This document shows, one piece after another, positions 63,141 through 64,000 of a stretch of DNA of 64,000 bases (position 1 is the first letter of the stretch; the number at the start of each line of letters is the position of its first letter). The notes beneath the pieces are model-generated. The model was not told the origin of the DNA. It worked only from the letters and a program-made list of their open reading frames with translations, and did not search any database. The stretch is from DASQZJ01 sp035638775 (GTDB lineage Bacteria > Pseudomonadota > Gammaproteobacteria > UBA5335 > SLRW01): the NCBI GenBank assembly GCA_035638775.1, contig DASQZJ010000020.1, forward strand, positions 75,907-139,906, written 5' to 3'. The position numbers and the translations under genes are program-made.

Positions 63141-63311
63141 CTACGCGCGGCGGGCAAAAACCAGCGCTCTCCAAGCCAGGACCCCGGTCAGTAGAGCAAC
63201 CGTAACCCATGTTTTCCAGTCGTGAGGTTCGTGATTCACACCCAGCGATATCAGAAGGGCCAGCACGACCAATACCGTGGCCCGGCGCGCATTACTCTTG
63301 TCCGGATGCAT
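63141..63311 (-). CDS. Small membrane protein next to the RHS gene
   Basis: A 56-residue protein with two hydrophobic segments (ATVLVVLALLISLGV and WKTWVTVALLTGVLAWRALVF). The start at 63311 has GGAG nine bases upstream; an in-frame ATG at 63329 lies six codons before. It begins 34 bases after the RHS gene's stop on the same strand, in DNA that is less GC-rich than the rest of the window. This is the position where RHS toxins keep an immunity gene, but no homology is claimed. Confidence 0.55.
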   Translation of the reverse strand: MHPDKSNARRATVLVVLALLISLGVNHEPHDWKTWVTVALLTGVLAWRALVFARRA

Positions 63312-63345
63312 AGCGATAATCTCCACCATTTTTCTTTACGGACAC

Positions 63346-64000
63346 CTAGCGCATACACGAAGACCCATTTAGTCGAGCATCCCAAATCTTGGGCCGCACA
63401 TCGTATGCATCGGGTATTCCATCGTTGTCATCATCAGGGTCGGCCACATCAGGAATGCCGTCATTGTCATTATCACCATCGTCGGGAACAGCGACAGGCT
63501 CCAATTTTTCAAGTACCCACGACAGAGTGCCAAATATAGATGAAGCTGTAGCGGCCACAGCTGCTGCTGGTGGATTACCCGATGCACGCGCCACAGCAGC
63601 GGTCCAACCTGAGTATGTGCTGATATCACCAAAGAATGTTGCTCCACTGTCCATTGCATCGCGTTGGCTCGCATCGGTCGGTTGCCAACTTGATCCATAG
63701 GTCTGGTGTTCCGCCCAGTGCAAAGGTAGCAATCCTGATGGATCTCCATAACTCAATGGATTGCTATTGGAGTAGTCCTGTAGGTTTGGGGTGCCGCCTG
63801 CGAACAGTAGCGGATCTGTACTAGTCCACCGCCCGGTCTCCGCGTCATAGTCCCTCGCCCCGAACCGCACCAGTCCGGTATCCGGATCATAGATCCCCCC
63901 GGCGAACCCGAACGGCTGGAACCCCGGATTGGTGTCCCTGAGCACCTTGCCGAAGGGACTGTAGTCCATGCGCTGTACGACCTTGCCGGTGGAGACGTCC
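63346..64000 (-). CDS. RHS-repeat protein, C-terminal part
   Basis: The last 218 residues of an RHS/YD-repeat protein; its start lies beyond the right edge. The core end is clear: MDYSPFGKVLRD, FAGGIYDPDTGLVRFGARDYDAETGRWTSTDPL and NLQDYSNSNPLSYGDPSGL, the RHS-associated core. After it come about 120 variable residues with a hydrophobic stretch and then a calcium-binding-type repeat (DNDNDGIPDVADPDDDNDGIPD) like thrombospondin type 3 units. The variable end would be the toxin or surface domain in polymorphic RHS systems; no known toxin motif is visible. The gene's tail is AT-richer than its core. Confidence 0.85.
   Translation of the reverse strand, partial: DVSTGKVVQRMDYSPFGKVLRDTNPGFQPFGFAGGIYDPDTGLVRFGARDYDAETGRWTSTDPLLFAGGTPNLQDYSNSNPLSYGDPSGLLPLHWAEHQTYGSSWQPTDASQRDAMDSGATFFGDISTYSGWTAAVARASGNPPAAAVAATASSIFGTLSWVLEKLEPVAVPDDGDNDNDGIPDVADPDDDNDGIPDAYDVRPKIWDARLNGSSCMR

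Overview
The window is GC-rich, densely coded DNA (most genes read at about two thirds G+C by eye). It is very probably chromosome from a gammaproteobacterium. The support is a set of typical gammaproteobacterial proteins: UvrD/Rep-type helicase, AcpH-type ACP phosphodiesterase, Kup, SixA, MprF, oligopeptidase B and YaiI/UPF0178. A type I-like sulfide:quinone oxidoreductase and several acyl-CoA enzymes would suit a sulfur-oxidising or metabolically mixed member of that class. This taxonomic placement is inference. I saw no rRNA or tRNA genes, CRISPR array or complete insertion sequence.

Layout. 1-9.4 kb: the N-terminal part of a UvrD-like helicase, an asparagine synthase, an acyl-CoA synthetase, lipoyl synthase, a methyltransferase, a GFA-family protein, an FAD-linked oxidase and an aldo/keto reductase. 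9.7-16.5 kb: a CLC chloride transporter; a tightly overlapped minus-strand operon of glycosyltransferase, DUF2334 deacetylase and lipid-flippase-like membrane protein; an esterase; an SDR. 16.5-20.5 kb: small envelope proteins, an enoyl-CoA hydratase-thioesterase-SDR operon and a DUF1330 protein. 20.7-24 kb: sulfide:quinone oxidoreductase, a beta-CASP metallo-hydrolase and an internally deleted metallophosphoesterase. 24-29.4 kb: two divergent diguanylate cyclases, AcpH, a glycerophosphodiesterase and an OsmC protein.

29.4-38.9 kb: an intergenic pair of inverted TTTTAGG/CCTAAAA heptad arrays, oligopeptidase B, DUF2905, a VirJ/AcvB-type protein, Kup, MprF and SixA. MprF (aminoacyl-phosphatidylglycerol synthesis) and VirJ/AcvB (a family with aminoacyl-phosphatidylglycerol hydrolases) probably form a make-and-break lipid homeostasis pair, separated by kup. 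38.9-48.3 kb: six same-strand genes, consisting of two secreted phosphoesterases followed by an oligopeptide ABC transporter (binding protein, two permeases, fused double ATPase). 48.5-52.4 kb: RidA, MscS-type channel, a lipoprotein, a kinase-like phosphotransferase and YaiI.

52.4-54.5 kb: two tandem cold-shock genes with duplicated promoters and leaders, then two tandem paralogous envelope proteins of unknown function. 54.8-62.9 kb: an Old Yellow Enzyme divergent from a pirin, CoA-acylating methylmalonate-semialdehyde dehydrogenase, an FAD/NAD(P)-binding protein and a FUSC-family exporter. 62.9-64 kb: visibly more AT-rich DNA with the C-terminus of an RHS-repeat protein and a small membrane protein just downstream, a candidate effector-immunity pair on acquired DNA.

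Leads judged most worth checking: the VirJ-Kup-MprF neighbourhood, the duplicated csp leader, the tandem unknown paralogs beside it, the heptad inverted repeat, the glycosyltransferase-deacetylase-flippase operon, and the RHS tail with its small partner.
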